Source of the DNA: an uncultured Methylococcaceae bacterium
GTDB lineage: Bacteria; Pseudomonadota; Gammaproteobacteria; Methylococcales; Methylomonadaceae
Assembly (NCBI GenBank): GCA_903928685.1
Contig: CAIYRS010000036.1
Coordinates: 24,588 to 88,587, forward strand
Length of the DNA stretch: 64,000 nt
Direction of reading: 5' to 3'
Shown here: piece after piece, positions 39,247 to 48,300 of the stretch
Position numbering within the stretch: position 1 is the first letter of the stretch
How the letters are laid out: each line of letters starts with the position of its first letter
Notes under the pieces: generated by a model
What the model was told of the DNA's origin: nothing
The model's input: the letters and a program-made list of their open reading frames with translations, nothing else
The model's database searches: none
Translations under genes and position numbers: made by a program

Positions 39247-39525
39247 ATGGTGCTTGCGGAATCCGAGGGCTTTGTTGAACTCGGTAGCCTTGCACTGCTG
39301 ATTGCCGCCTATATTTGCTGGAAAAAACAACAATTCGGCTGGCTTTTCGCCTGTGTGGCATTGGCAACTCTGCCGGGCATGCTGATGCGTCTTACCGCTT
39401 TTGCGCGCCTTTATGATGCAGTAGCAACACCTTTTGAATTCATAACAGCCTTATCACTAGCGGGATCTATCCTTTATTGGATGACTTTACTGGTCGCAAT
39501 TTTTATAAACCGTAAAGCTCAGTAG
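39247..39525 (+). CDS. Small hypothetical membrane protein
   Basis: 92 residues with three hydrophobic segments (about 11–23, 30–46 and 63–86). No family recognised. The ATG is within an 8-bp stem (CCTCGGAT/ATCCGAGG, 39241–39268), which could hide the start. A stop lies in frame directly upstream, so the gene cannot be longer. Borderline gene call. Confidence 0.45.
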   Translation: MVLAESEGFVELGSLALLIAAYICWKKQQFGWLFACVALATLPGMLMRLTAFARLYDAVATPFEFITALSLAGSILYWMTLLVAIFINRKAQ

Positions 39526-39591
39526 GATAGGTATTGCGTACCTTTTTGAGCTAAAGCTTGACTTCCGTATCCTTTAGGAAACAATAGAGCC

Positions 39592-39891
39592 ATGAAATAC
39601 GAACTTCAAAGCACAACAACCTTTAATCATTGGTTTTCTAAGCTGAAAGACAAAACGGTCAAAAACTAATTACTGTCCAGATTGGCAAGGATCGAAAACG
39701 GAAACTTTGGCGATACCAAAGCCTTATCACCAAATTTGTTTGAGTTACGTTGTTTCTTTGGCGGCGGCATTAGGCTGTATTACACCATCCGCAACCAACG
39801 GATTGTCTTGTTATTGGTCGGTGGCGACAAATCTAGCCAAGACAAGGCTATTGAAAAAGCCAAATCTATTTTGAACACATTGAAGGATTAG
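39592..39891 (+). pseudogene. HigB/RelE-family toxin interrupted by one in-frame stop
   Basis: From the ATG at 39592 (AGGAAACA upstream) the frame reads MKYELQSTTTFNHWFSKLKD, KTVKN, TAA, then continues in the same frame LLSRLARIENGNFGDTKAL…FELRCFFGGGIRLYYTIRN and LLLVGGDKSSQDKAIEKA. This is the full-length addiction-module killer family (about 100 residues). Only the nonsense codon at 39667–39669 breaks it. A downstream TTG restart would lack the N-terminal strand. Antitoxin follows after 3 bp. Confidence 0.85.
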
Positions 39892-39894
39892 ACA

Positions 39895-40194
39895 ATGAGC
39901 AATGCAAAAGCCAGCGAAGCTGAAATCATAAGTTCCTTTGATATAGCCGAACACTTAGAAACCGACACCGATATACAGGATTTTCTGCGTGAAACCGCGC
40001 AAACGGGTAGCCCATCCGATTTTATCCATGCCCTTAACATCGCCGCCCGCGCCAAAGGCATGACCGAAGTTGCCAAGCAAGCAGGCGTTACCAGAGCCAG
40101 CCTTTATAAATCATTAGCAGAGGACGGCAATCCTCGTTTTGAAACGATTGCCAAGATTGTTGAGGCGTTGGGGTGTAAATTGGTTGTTTCTTAA
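39895..40194 (+). CDS. HigA-type antitoxin (addiction module antidote, HTH)
   Basis: 99 residues, intact. The C-terminal HTH (GMTEVAKQAGVTRASLYKSL, then NPRFETIAKIVEALGCKLVV) is typical of the antidote family paired with Gp49/RelE-like killers. The N-terminal part (DIAEHLETDTDIQDFLRETA) binds the toxin in relatives. It starts 3 bp after the toxin stop. It would normally autorepress the operon; its toxin is now interrupted. Confidence 0.9.
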   Translation: MSNAKASEAEIISSFDIAEHLETDTDIQDFLRETAQTGSPSDFIHALNIAARAKGMTEVAKQAGVTRASLYKSLAEDGNPRFETIAKIVEALGCKLVVS

Positions 40195-40223
40195 ATAATG
40201 TTGTCTTGGCTAGAGTATTGTAG

Positions 40224-40240
40224 GGTACGCATTGCGTACC
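40224..40240. repeat. REP core GGTACGCA-T-TGCGTACC
   Basis: A perfect 8-bp inverted repeat with one central base, preceded by TGTAG. A partial copy (GGTATTGCGTACC) is at 39529–39542, so the pair flanks the higBA locus. Confidence 0.7.
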
Positions 40241-40270
40241 TTTTCGTGTTTAAGCGGAGCGGAAAAATTG

Positions 40271-40382
40271 TAAGGTGGATTCGCCGATAGGCAATCCACA
40301 ATTTCGTGGTTGCCTACACATACCATTTCTAGGTCATGTTATGGTGGTTTGCCTATCGGCGAAACTACCTTATGGGTTAAAC
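40271..40382. repeat. Long imperfect inverted repeat with TTCGCCGATAGGCAA arms
   Basis: Left arm TAAGGTGGATTCGCCGATAG and right arm CTATCGGCGAAACTACCTTA pair over about 24 of 28 positions, separated by about 56 bp. The left arm itself contains GTGGATT/AATCCAC. A fragment (TATCGGCGAAACCAC) recurs at 41221–41235. It separates the two toxin–antitoxin loci. Confidence 0.7.
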
Positions 40383-40508
40383 CATGATAAATTGTTAATT
40401 TTCCAAGGCATAATATCAGTAAGCCTTTCAGTTTATGGCGGTTTGCTGTTGGTGAAGCTGTCATAAACATTTATCCATCCCACAAATAACCATTGCCAAA
40501 TAATCATC

Positions 40509-40739
40509 ATGTTAAAAAGTTACGCCGCGATTTATAAACAAGGTCATTTAAATTGGTTAGATGACGCACCTGAACAAGATAACGTCAAAGTTATTGTGAC
40601 TTTAGTTGAAACAATCCCTCAAAACTTACCAGTGCGGGCGCAGGAAATTTTACAACAAGCGTGGGCATGTATGGAAAAACCACATACCATTCAACAAATT
40701 GACAATGATATTGCCCAAATGCGTTCTGAATGGGAATAA
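40509..40739 (+). CDS. Putative VapB-type antitoxin
   Basis: 76 residues: LKSYAAIYKQGHLNWLDDAP then VKVIVTLVETIP, a small beta-strand-rich DNA-binding-like start, and an acidic helical tail (IQQIDNDIAQMRSEWE). It is directly upstream (3 bp) of a PIN-domain gene, the usual antitoxin position. The family is not certain; the call rests on position, size and the charge pattern. Confidence 0.65.
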   Translation: MLKSYAAIYKQGHLNWLDDAPEQDNVKVIVTLVETIPQNLPVRAQEILQQAWACMEKPHTIQQIDNDIAQMRSEWE

Positions 40740-40742
40740 CCA

Positions 40743-41129
40743 ATGGTCATTGACACCAATATTCTCATTTAGTGTCTGAATCCACAGCTACCTGAATCCG
40801 TTAAAGCGGGGGTTGATGAACATATCTTATCAGGCAGTACCATCTCGATAATTACACGTATTGAGGTTCTAGGCTGGCAAGGCCATACCGAACAATCATT
40901 ACTTGCTGCCAAGGCTTTGCTGTCACTGTTTGAAGAAATAAATTTGCATCAAGCCATTGCCGATTGCTGTATCCAACTCCGCAAAACCTACCGAATAAAA
41001 TTACCCGATGCCATTATTGCCGCCACGGCCTTAGTGCAGAAACAAACCCTGATGAGCCGAAACGAAGATGATTTTATTAAAATTGCTGGTATGGCGTTAT
41101 TTAATCCGTTTGTAATTGAAACTAAATAG
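40743..41129 (+). pseudogene. PIN-domain (VapC-type) toxin interrupted by one in-frame stop
   Basis: MVIDTNILI, then TAG (40770–40772), then the same frame continues CLNPQLPESVKAGVDEH through SIITRIEVLGWQGH, LPDAIIAATALVQKQ and LMSRNEDDFIKIAGM to 41129. PIN acidic residues are in DTN (first Asp), the IEVLG Glu, LPDAIIAA and NEDDF. Homologues have Tyr after NILI, so one base change (TAT/TAC to TAG) explains the lesion. Restart downstream would lose the first catalytic Asp. The upstream antitoxin gene is intact. Confidence 0.88.
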
Positions 41130-41293
41130 AAATGTTCTGCTGGCTATGACAAGTAAATAAAATAGGTTGGTATAATTCAATACGAAATCAACTTCACCAT
41201 CCTTTTTATGATGGATTGTATATCGGCGAAACCACACAACAACCCTTAAGCAATAACCTTAGAAAAAACCACAAACATTTTAATCGGTAAGCA

Positions 41294-41983
41294 ATGAAAA
41301 TAACCGCTGAACAACTCTATGAAAAACTGGTAAACGACTACCAATTAATCGGCCAAAAGGGAAAAATTTCATTTACCCTCAAAGATATAACCGTAGAAAT
41401 TGAAACCAAGGACACAGTCGGCAATTTAATCCAAGAATGGCTAAAAGCCTGGATGATTTCCCAATCCATCGAATTTGGACGACCTTCACATAGCCAAGAT
41501 TTTCCTGATTTTTTGTTGGATGCCGACAACCCGACGACGGGCTTATTGGAAGTAAAAACCTTTGATTACGCAAAATCAGCCAACTTTGATGTTGCCAATT
41601 TTATGGCTTATAGGCGGTCGGTTTTGGCGCATCCTTATCGGCTCGACTCTAACTATCTGATAATCGGTTATAAAATGACAGGCAATAATCTTGAAATTGC
41701 TGGGGTTTGGCTAAAGAAAGTTTGGGAAATTACCGGCCCAAGTGAAGACTGGCCTTTAAAATGCCAAGTCAAACAAGGTGAAGTGGTCAATATTCGGCCT
41801 GTAAAGTGGTATAACGCGGAAAGGACGACCTTTAAGCCATTCAATTCCGCGCTTGAATTTATTACCGCTTTTGATGGGAATCAACGGCAATGGACAAGAA
41901 CACAAAGGGATGCAATTACCAGCACTTGGTTGAGAAATGTAATCAAAGGTTACAAAGCAGCAACAGGCAACGATTTGACTTGA
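41294..41983 (+). CDS. Type II restriction endonuclease, NgoBV-like
   Basis: 229 residues resembling the NgoBV restriction endonuclease family (recognition GGNNCC in the named enzyme). PD-(D/E)XK core: Asp72 in FPDFLLD, then Glu86 and Lys88 in GLLEVKTFD. The C-terminus has KWYNAERTTFKPF. Its end overlaps the convergent methyltransferase gene by 34 bp, a normal restriction–modification pairing. The recognition sequence here is inferred only from family resemblance. Confidence 0.75.
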   Translation: MKITAEQLYEKLVNDYQLIGQKGKISFTLKDITVEIETKDTVGNLIQEWLKAWMISQSIEFGRPSHSQDFPDFLLDADNPTTGLLEVKTFDYAKSANFDVANFMAYRRSVLAHPYRLDSNYLIIGYKMTGNNLEIAGVWLKKVWEITGPSEDWPLKCQVKQGEVVNIRPVKWYNAERTTFKPFNSALEFITAFDGNQRQWTRTQRDAITSTWLRNVIKGYKAATGNDLT

Positions 41984-43308
41984 GAATGTTTCGCTTGGTT
42001 TTGTAAGGAAGCAATATAAGTTTCCGCCAATCTTTCCGCGACAGCATCAACGACATTGACGGCAACGGTATTGCCCAATAAATCAAAGCCATCGTTATCA
42101 TTCACGGGGATTTTAAACCATTCGGGATAACCGAAAAGCCGCAAACCTTCACGGAGTGTCATCCGCCTTAAACCCTTGCCATCCGGAACAACCAAACGCG
42201 CCATGTCGGTGGCGACCAGCGTAGGAGCGAGGCCATTGGGGTCGAGAATCTTATTAATTTCGTAGCTTAATTTGCCAGAAACAATGTTGTAGCCAGGCTT
42301 TAGTTTTTTATTTTCTAAGCGATAAGTTTTACTGCCAAACAAGGTTTGTTCAGTGACCAATTGTTTAGGATGCTCAAATTTTAAATACTTTTTAGCCACC
42401 AAATCGTCAAGCAACGCCTGCAAATTTGGCGAATCGTGAAAGGTTTGGATTTGTTCCAGCGTTAGGGGAATGCCATCCATCCAATCAATACCAATTTCCG
42501 CCGACCAGTGTTTTTTCCGCCGTTCTTTAAACAGCTTGTTTAATAGCGTGCTTTGTTCTTCGGTGACACTGCCTTTAAAACCAATATCCCAACTGTGGAT
42601 GTTATCGCCACCACCGCGCTTGTCTTTAATAGATTTGCCGTGCAATTGCTCAATAGAAAAATGCGCTAACAGCAAATCGGCAAACTTACTTTGCATGGGC
42701 GGCAAGCCTTTTTCCAAGATATTTTTAATAGGCATTTTTTTGACTGGAAAGTCATGTAGGCTAATTTTTCCGGTTAATGCGCCGACAATAAAAACCCGTT
42801 TACGCTCTTGCGGCAAGCCAAAATTAGCAGCATTCAGCACACCCCAGCTGACGTTATAGCCGAGTAATTCCAGCTTATCCAAAATCACCCGCAGTGTTCT
42901 GCCAACTTTATCGCTTTTGTTTTCAAGGTCATGCTTTACCAAGCCTTCAACATTTTCCAGAATAAAGCCGTAAGGTTTTTTTTCGGCTAGTATCCGTTCA
43001 ATTTCAAAAAACAACGTGCCTCTGGTATCGACAAATCCCAAGCGCTTGCCGCCTGCGCTGAACGGTTGGCAAGGAAATCCGCCCAGCAAAAAATCAAAGT
43101 CAGGGATGGTTTCATTTCTGACTTGGGTTATATCGCCAACAAAATAGTCGTGTGAAAAATTGCTTTCTAAAACCTGTAAGGCGTGGGGTTTAATCTCGGA
43201 GGTCATCACACATTCTGTTGCTATGCCGACACGGCTAAACGCAGTTTCAAAACCCAAACGCAAGCCGCCTATGCCAGCAAACAAATCAATAAATTTAACC
43301 GTGTTCAT
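41950..43308 (-). CDS. DNA (cytosine-5) methyltransferase
   Basis: 452 residues with all main C5-MTase motifs: I FIDLFAGIGGLRLGF, IV catalytic Cys80 in GGFPCQPFSAGG, VI FILENVEG, VIII FGLPQERKRVFIVG. A long target-recognition region (about 185–380) is followed by motif IX RLVVPDGKGLRRMTLREGLR and X LLGNTVAVNVVDAVAERL. It protects host sites from the convergent NgoBV-like nuclease. Its start overlaps the upstream DUF6471 gene by 4 bp, so the two form one operon. Confidence 0.95.
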   Translation of the reverse strand: MNTVKFIDLFAGIGGLRLGFETAFSRVGIATECVMTSEIKPHALQVLESNFSHDYFVGDITQVRNETIPDFDFLLGGFPCQPFSAGGKRLGFVDTRGTLFFEIERILAEKKPYGFILENVEGLVKHDLENKSDKVGRTLRVILDKLELLGYNVSWGVLNAANFGLPQERKRVFIVGALTGKISLHDFPVKKMPIKNILEKGLPPMQSKFADLLLAHFSIEQLHGKSIKDKRGGGDNIHSWDIGFKGSVTEEQSTLLNKLFKERRKKHWSAEIGIDWMDGIPLTLEQIQTFHDSPNLQALLDDLVAKKYLKFEHPKQLVTEQTLFGSKTYRLENKKLKPGYNIVSGKLSYEINKILDPNGLAPTLVATDMARLVVPDGKGLRRMTLREGLRLFGYPEWFKIPVNDNDGFDLLGNTVAVNVVDAVAERLAETYIASLQNQAKHSQVKSLPVAAL

Positions 43309-43601
43309 GACTTCGCCTTCGTTTTGGGGTTTTTAGGTTTATACAACACAATCGGTTCAGATACCATCATCTGGGAATCAATTTCAGGGACAAACGAGCG
43401 AACGCCCATGGCATTCAAGCATTGGATAAGGAAGGCGGCGCTAAAACTGCCTCGGCTGATTTTGCTATCAATACTGGCTTTGGTTTCTTCAACACCGATA
43501 TTTTCGAGTAGCACCACAAGGTCTTCGGTATTGATGCCACGGCGGATAAGTTCCGATTTTAATAGCCGCTTGGCTTTTTCGTTCCAATCTGATTTAAGCA
43601 T
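43305..43601 (-). CDS. DUF6471 domain protein, probable controller of the R-M operon
   Basis: 98 residues: WNEKAKRLLKSELIRRGI, then VEETKASIDSKISRGSFSAA and FLIQCLNAMGV. This is the helix-turn-helix-like DUF6471 pattern. It is translationally coupled (ATGA overlap) to the methyltransferase. An 18-bp perfect palindrome lies 34 bp before its start. Position and size suggest a DNA-binding regulator of restriction–modification expression, which is inference. Confidence 0.75.
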   Translation of the reverse strand: MLKSDWNEKAKRLLKSELIRRGINTEDLVVLLENIGVEETKASIDSKISRGSFSAAFLIQCLNAMGVRSFVPEIDSQMMVSEPIVLYKPKNPKTKAKS

Positions 43602-43634
43602 AAAAATACTAAGTAATTGTCAAATACGAATTAT

Positions 43635-43652
43635 ATTATCATATATGATAAT
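43635..43652. promoter_or_regulatory. 18-bp perfect palindrome, operator candidate for the R-M operon
   Basis: ATTATCATA / TATGATAAT with no loop, 34 bp upstream of the DUF6471–methyltransferase operon, in the core promoter position. A protein-dimer site is likely; the natural candidate ligand is the DUF6471 protein. Confidence 0.7.
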
Positions 43653-43829
43653 TTTAGTATTGTTGTATTCGACTGTTGATGACAGTTTGCCGAATCCGGA
43701 GGACGTGGCTTCGATTTTCCTGCATAACGTAAAGCTTCATGTGGGCTACTCGCTATTCTGACAGATGTAAGATTGCTGAATTTAATTGCCCAAATTTTGT
43801 ATCAGAAAGTAGATACAAACCTCTTTCTA

Positions 43830-45176
43830 TCAATCCAACCTCGAAACATCTTTAGTCTCCCTCATCCCCAAAGACACCACCAAAGCCAAAGCCGCACAGC
43901 CGCTCACATAATAAGCAAACCACTCAGGATGCCCGGCACTTTTCAGCCATAAGGCCAGATATTCGGCGGTGCCGCCGAACAGGGCGACGGTGAGTGCATA
44001 CGGCAGGCCGACACCTAAGGCGCGGATATGTACGGGAAAGAGTTCGGCTTTGACGATGGCGTTGACGGAGGAATAGCCGGAAATAATCAGCAGGGCGCAG
44101 ATGTACCAGATCAGGGCAGAAGCCATGCTTTGTGGTTGTGATAGTTGCGTCAGAATCGGCACGGTAAACACCGTTGCCCCTGCACCAAAAGCAATCAGCA
44201 TAAACCGCCGCCCGACAAAATCCGACAGCAAGCCGTACAGCGGTTGGATGACCATAAACACCAGCAGGGCGAGGGCGGAAATGGTGGTGGCGTCGTCTTT
44301 ACTGAATCCGGTAGTGTTGACCAAGAATTTTTGCATGTACACGGTGAAGGTGTAGTAAGACACCGTGCCGCCTGCGGTGAGTGCGACGACGGTGAGCAAT
44401 TCCTTGGGGTATTTGAGCAGTTCGCGCAAATGGGCATTGCGGCTGGAAAAGGTGTGCTGTTCGACAAACGCGTTGGTTTCCGCCATATTGCCGCGCAAAC
44501 CCATTGCAATCACCGCCAACAAACCGCCGATGATAAACGGGACGCGCCAGCCCCATTGGTGCAGTTCTTCGCTAGTCAACAGCCATTTTTGCAACACCAT
44601 CAACAACACCAAGGCCAGTAATTGCCCCAACACAATGGTGACGTACTGGAAGCTGGAATAATAGCCGCGCCGTTTGCTGTGCGCCATTTCGCTTAAATAC
44701 GTTGCCGAACTGCCGTATTCACCGCCAATACTAAAACCTTGCAGCATACGCGCAAACAGCAACAACGCTGGCGCCCAGCCGCCGATGACGGCATAACCGG
44801 GTGTGCAAGCGATAATCAGCGAACCCAAACACATCAAACTGACCGACAGTAATAACGCGCTTTTGCGGCCTTTGCGGTCTGCCATGCTGCCCAGCAACCA
44901 ACCGCCTAAAGGCCGGAAGACAAAACCCACGGCAAACACGGCGGCGTTGTTCATCAATTGTGCGGTTTGGTCGCCTTCAGGGAAAAATTCTGGGGCAAAA
45001 TACAGTGCGAACGCGGCATAAATCGCCCAGTCGAAATATTCCACTAAGTTGCCGATTGAGCCGCTGAAGATGTTGAGTAGGCGGGTTTTGTGGGTGAGCG
45101 GGGAGGTTGCTTGCTTCACGGGAAGATTCCAGTTTTGATGACTTAAGGAAGTGCTGAACTGATTGATTCCATTCAT
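43830..45176 (-). CDS. MHS-family MFS transporter (metabolite:H+ symporter)
   Basis: 448 residues with twelve membrane segments. The MHS signature is FSGSIGNLVEYFDWAIYAAFALYFAPEFFP near TM1, then RPLGGWLLGSMADRKGRK and FSIGGEYGSSATYLSEMA. Relatives carry dicarboxylates, shikimate, proline or betaine. The ATG at 45176 lies in a REP element and encodes about 20 atypical residues. A GTG at 45119 (giving MKQATSPLTHKTRLLNIF) fits homologues better and may be the true start. Confidence 0.88.
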   Translation of the reverse strand: MNGINQFSTSLSHQNWNLPVKQATSPLTHKTRLLNIFSGSIGNLVEYFDWAIYAAFALYFAPEFFPEGDQTAQLMNNAAVFAVGFVFRPLGGWLLGSMADRKGRKSALLLSVSLMCLGSLIIACTPGYAVIGGWAPALLLFARMLQGFSIGGEYGSSATYLSEMAHSKRRGYYSSFQYVTIVLGQLLALVLLMVLQKWLLTSEELHQWGWRVPFIIGGLLAVIAMGLRGNMAETNAFVEQHTFSSRNAHLRELLKYPKELLTVVALTAGGTVSYYTFTVYMQKFLVNTTGFSKDDATTISALALLVFMVIQPLYGLLSDFVGRRFMLIAFGAGATVFTVPILTQLSQPQSMASALIWYICALLIISGYSSVNAIVKAELFPVHIRALGVGLPYALTVALFGGTAEYLALWLKSAGHPEWFAYYVSGCAALALVVSLGMRETKDVSRLD

Positions 45177-45217
45177 GCTTCGACAAGCCCAGCACGAACG
45201 GAATCAATTAGTTACCG
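45151..45217. repeat. REP-like element (CATGCTTCGACAAGC, AGCACGAACGGAATC)
   Basis: GAACTGATTGATTCC and GGAATCAATTAGTT form the arms around CATGCTTCGACAAGCCCAGC. Same family as 8350–8466. It overlaps the annotated start of the transporter gene; the neighbouring 45300–45335 stretch (CCATGCAGTCGAAGCATGAG) is a fragment of it. Confidence 0.75.
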
Positions 45218-45340
45218 TTTTCGGCTTTGACTGCATGGATGCGGGAGGTAGGGCAACGCAGGAGCAGTTGCTAAGCCACAGGGATGTGGGGAATGCAGAT
45301 AAACTATCTGTCCATGCAGTCGAAGCATGAGCGGAAGCAA

Positions 45341-48300
45341 TTACTTCAGCGCTTCCTCAACAGACTTCTGCAACAACGGCGTTAATGTCGGTTTAAGGAA
45401 TTTCATAATTTGTACGGGCAGGGAGCTGGTGAAGTGGTAACTGCCTGCATTGTCGCCAGCAACGTAGGCGGTAATCACACCAAAAAACCTATCGCCGATG
45501 AAAAAGGTAAATACCGCAGCGCGGCTGATGAATTTAGATTCAATCAAGCGTCCACCAGCGCCCCAGACTTCTTTGCGATGGTCACCCGTACCCGTTTTGC
45601 CGCCGACTGCAAAGGCTTTGCCGTTGGCATCGGTGTACACGCCGTTTAGTCGTGATGCGGTACCGCCTTGTACGACGCCTATCATTGCGCCTCTGGCGGC
45701 TCTGGCTAATTCCGGTGGGAAGATGCGTTGCCCCGGTTCTGGGGTTCTGGTCATCACGGTTTCGTAAGGTGTGCCTTGGGCGAAATGCAGGTTTTCAAAG
45801 CGTACTGTCGGCAGTCTAACGCCGTCATTCAATAAAATCCCGACCAATTCTGCCAATGCCGCTGGGCGGTCACCGGATGCGCCAATGGCGGTGGCGTAGG
45901 AGGGCGTAAGGGCTTCAAAGGGGTAGCCTGTTTGTTGCCAGGCTTCATGGATGGCGCTAAATGCTTCGCTTTCCAGTAAGGTCATGATGCGCCGTTGTTG
46001 GGCGACTTTTTTACCGCTTTTTAATAACCAGCGGTACACGTCTATGCGCTGCTGGGTACTGGCGAGCAGCATTTCTTCGCGGCTCGCTTTCGGGTGTTTT
46101 ACCAAATAACTGGCTAACCACAATTCCAGCGGATGGATTTTGGTGATGTAGCCTTGGTCTTGCAGATCAAATTTGTTGGGCGAATATTTATCGTACAGGT
46201 CGTAAATATTGTTATCGCTCAATAAAGATTTATCGACGCGTTTGCTGAGAAAGGTTTTTAAGGCGCGTTCGTCAGCGTCTGGATAAATGGCGCGGAACAG
46301 CATGGTAAGCCGCGATGGCATGGCGTGGACGCGATCGGATAGCGTGGCTACGATGTCTTCTGGGGTTTTGTCGCGGTATTTGCCAAAAAAACGGTTGAGG
46401 TAGGTGCTGCCTTCGCGGTTGGCAAAGCGTTCCAGATATTCGTTGCGGCGTGGGTCGTCAGGGCTTTCTAGCCAACGCGCCAAACCTTCGGGTTTGTATA
46501 AATGGTGGTAGACCAGATCGCGCATTAAGCGGATAAACACCAAGTTGACGGAATCGCGCAAGGCGTGGCGCACGGACATGATTTTGCCGTTTTCATCTTT
46601 GGTGAAATTGGCAAAAGTATGCAAACCACCGCCCGTAAAAAACGCTTCGCCTGTGCTGGCGGAATAGGTTTTATCCAAGGCTAAATTTAATAGTGCTTCT
46701 AGGCCAATTTTGGGATTGGCTTGCAATTGCCCAACCACCCAAATCGAAAGAAAATCCCTAGGATGCAATGGCAATTCGGCGAGTTGTTTGGCTGGGGTGT
46801 TTTTATATTGTTGGTAGATTTCATTAATGAGTTCTAAGTAATGCACCGTGGTACGCAATTTGGCGGTGGAGCCTAAATCTAGGCGGATGCCTTCATTAAT
46901 ATCTAGCGGTTGATCGTAATTGTCGGTTTGTACCCGCAGCATATTGCCGTGTTCGCCGCGTTCAAACAGCATTAGGCTGTAAACAATCGGCGTCATATCG
47001 GTATTGTCATTCAACATGCGCTTGCCCAACATGCCTGCGTCACGGGCGTTTTCTTGTTTATTTAATCGATGTAATTGCTGGCTGACGGCTTGCTGGGTTT
47101 GGTAGTCCAAGGTGGTTTTAACCGTTAAATCCAAGCGATCTAATTCATAAGCGGATTTAACATCCAAGGCTTTGGCAAGACGGCTACGCAATACAGATTG
47201 GGTTTTGCGTTCACTGGCAAATTTACTTATTACCGCTTCTGGTTTCACAGGCCGAACAGTGACTTCTTGCAAGGCGGCATCGCGCAAGGCGTTGGAAATA
47301 ATGCCTTGTTCCGCCATTAACCGTAAGTATTGATTGGTTAAGTTTTGTAAGGCGGTAAAGCCTTTGCCTAGCAAATACGAAGGCCGCCGTTGGGATAGCA
47401 ACAGACTTAACACTTGCCGATAGGCTTGCGCTTGTTGCTGGGTGATGACGCTGGCATTTAAAGCCTGGCTGCTCAGCAATTTATTGGTGGTGGCAAAATC
47501 GGCCTCAAACCACGCGGCAAGGCCATCGCCCAAACCATGTACTTCACCGGATTGTGGGGTTGCCGCCAAGGGCATGGAATTTAAATACGACAAGGCAATT
47601 TCTTGGCGCATGGCGTGGGTATCCGGGCCGAGTAAATAAGCGCGGATAGAAGCAGTGCCCATTTGCCGGAATTTGTCGGTGATGGAGTTGGTATAGCCGT
47701 TGGGGGAATGGCGATATTTTTCAATTTGCGTTGCTAAGGTACTGCCGCCTGCGACATTACCAATCACGCCGAGTTTGCTCGCCATCATTTGTATGGTGGC
47801 AAAACCTAAGCGATCCCATTCTATGGCAGGATTTACGGTGTTAAATTTCTCGTTTAGCAATTCCCGGTTTTCTATATACAACAGTGTGTTGAGGATAACG
47901 GGTGGGATGGCATGAAAACTAGGGTAGCCATAAACCGGGTAAAGGGTATTGAAAATAGGGTGGTTGTTGTGGTCAAGAATGCTTAAGCCCGCTTGGTTTT
48001 TTTCATGATAGATAGGGAAAAGGCCGTAATCGACCAGTTCTGCCATCTTCGGCGAAAAAACCGCTTGTGAGGCAACGCTGTAACCCGCGTCTTTCAAACG
48101 CTCGATGGCGTTGGGCAACAAGGTGTAGCCTAAGCGTTCATCATAAGGGCCATATTTGGGGTAACTGATGGTATCGCTTGAACCAGGCGCTAATTTATAG
48201 GCCAATTGCTTGCTGATTTGCGATAAGTACTTCGCTTGGTATTGGGAAGTCTGTACTTCACGGCGGGCAACAAAGATGATGACAGCAATCAAGACAACCA

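Noticed and set aside
43655..43761. Short open stretch ending in TGA upstream of the DUF6471 gene
   Set aside because: About 35 codons, no start or recognisable peptide.
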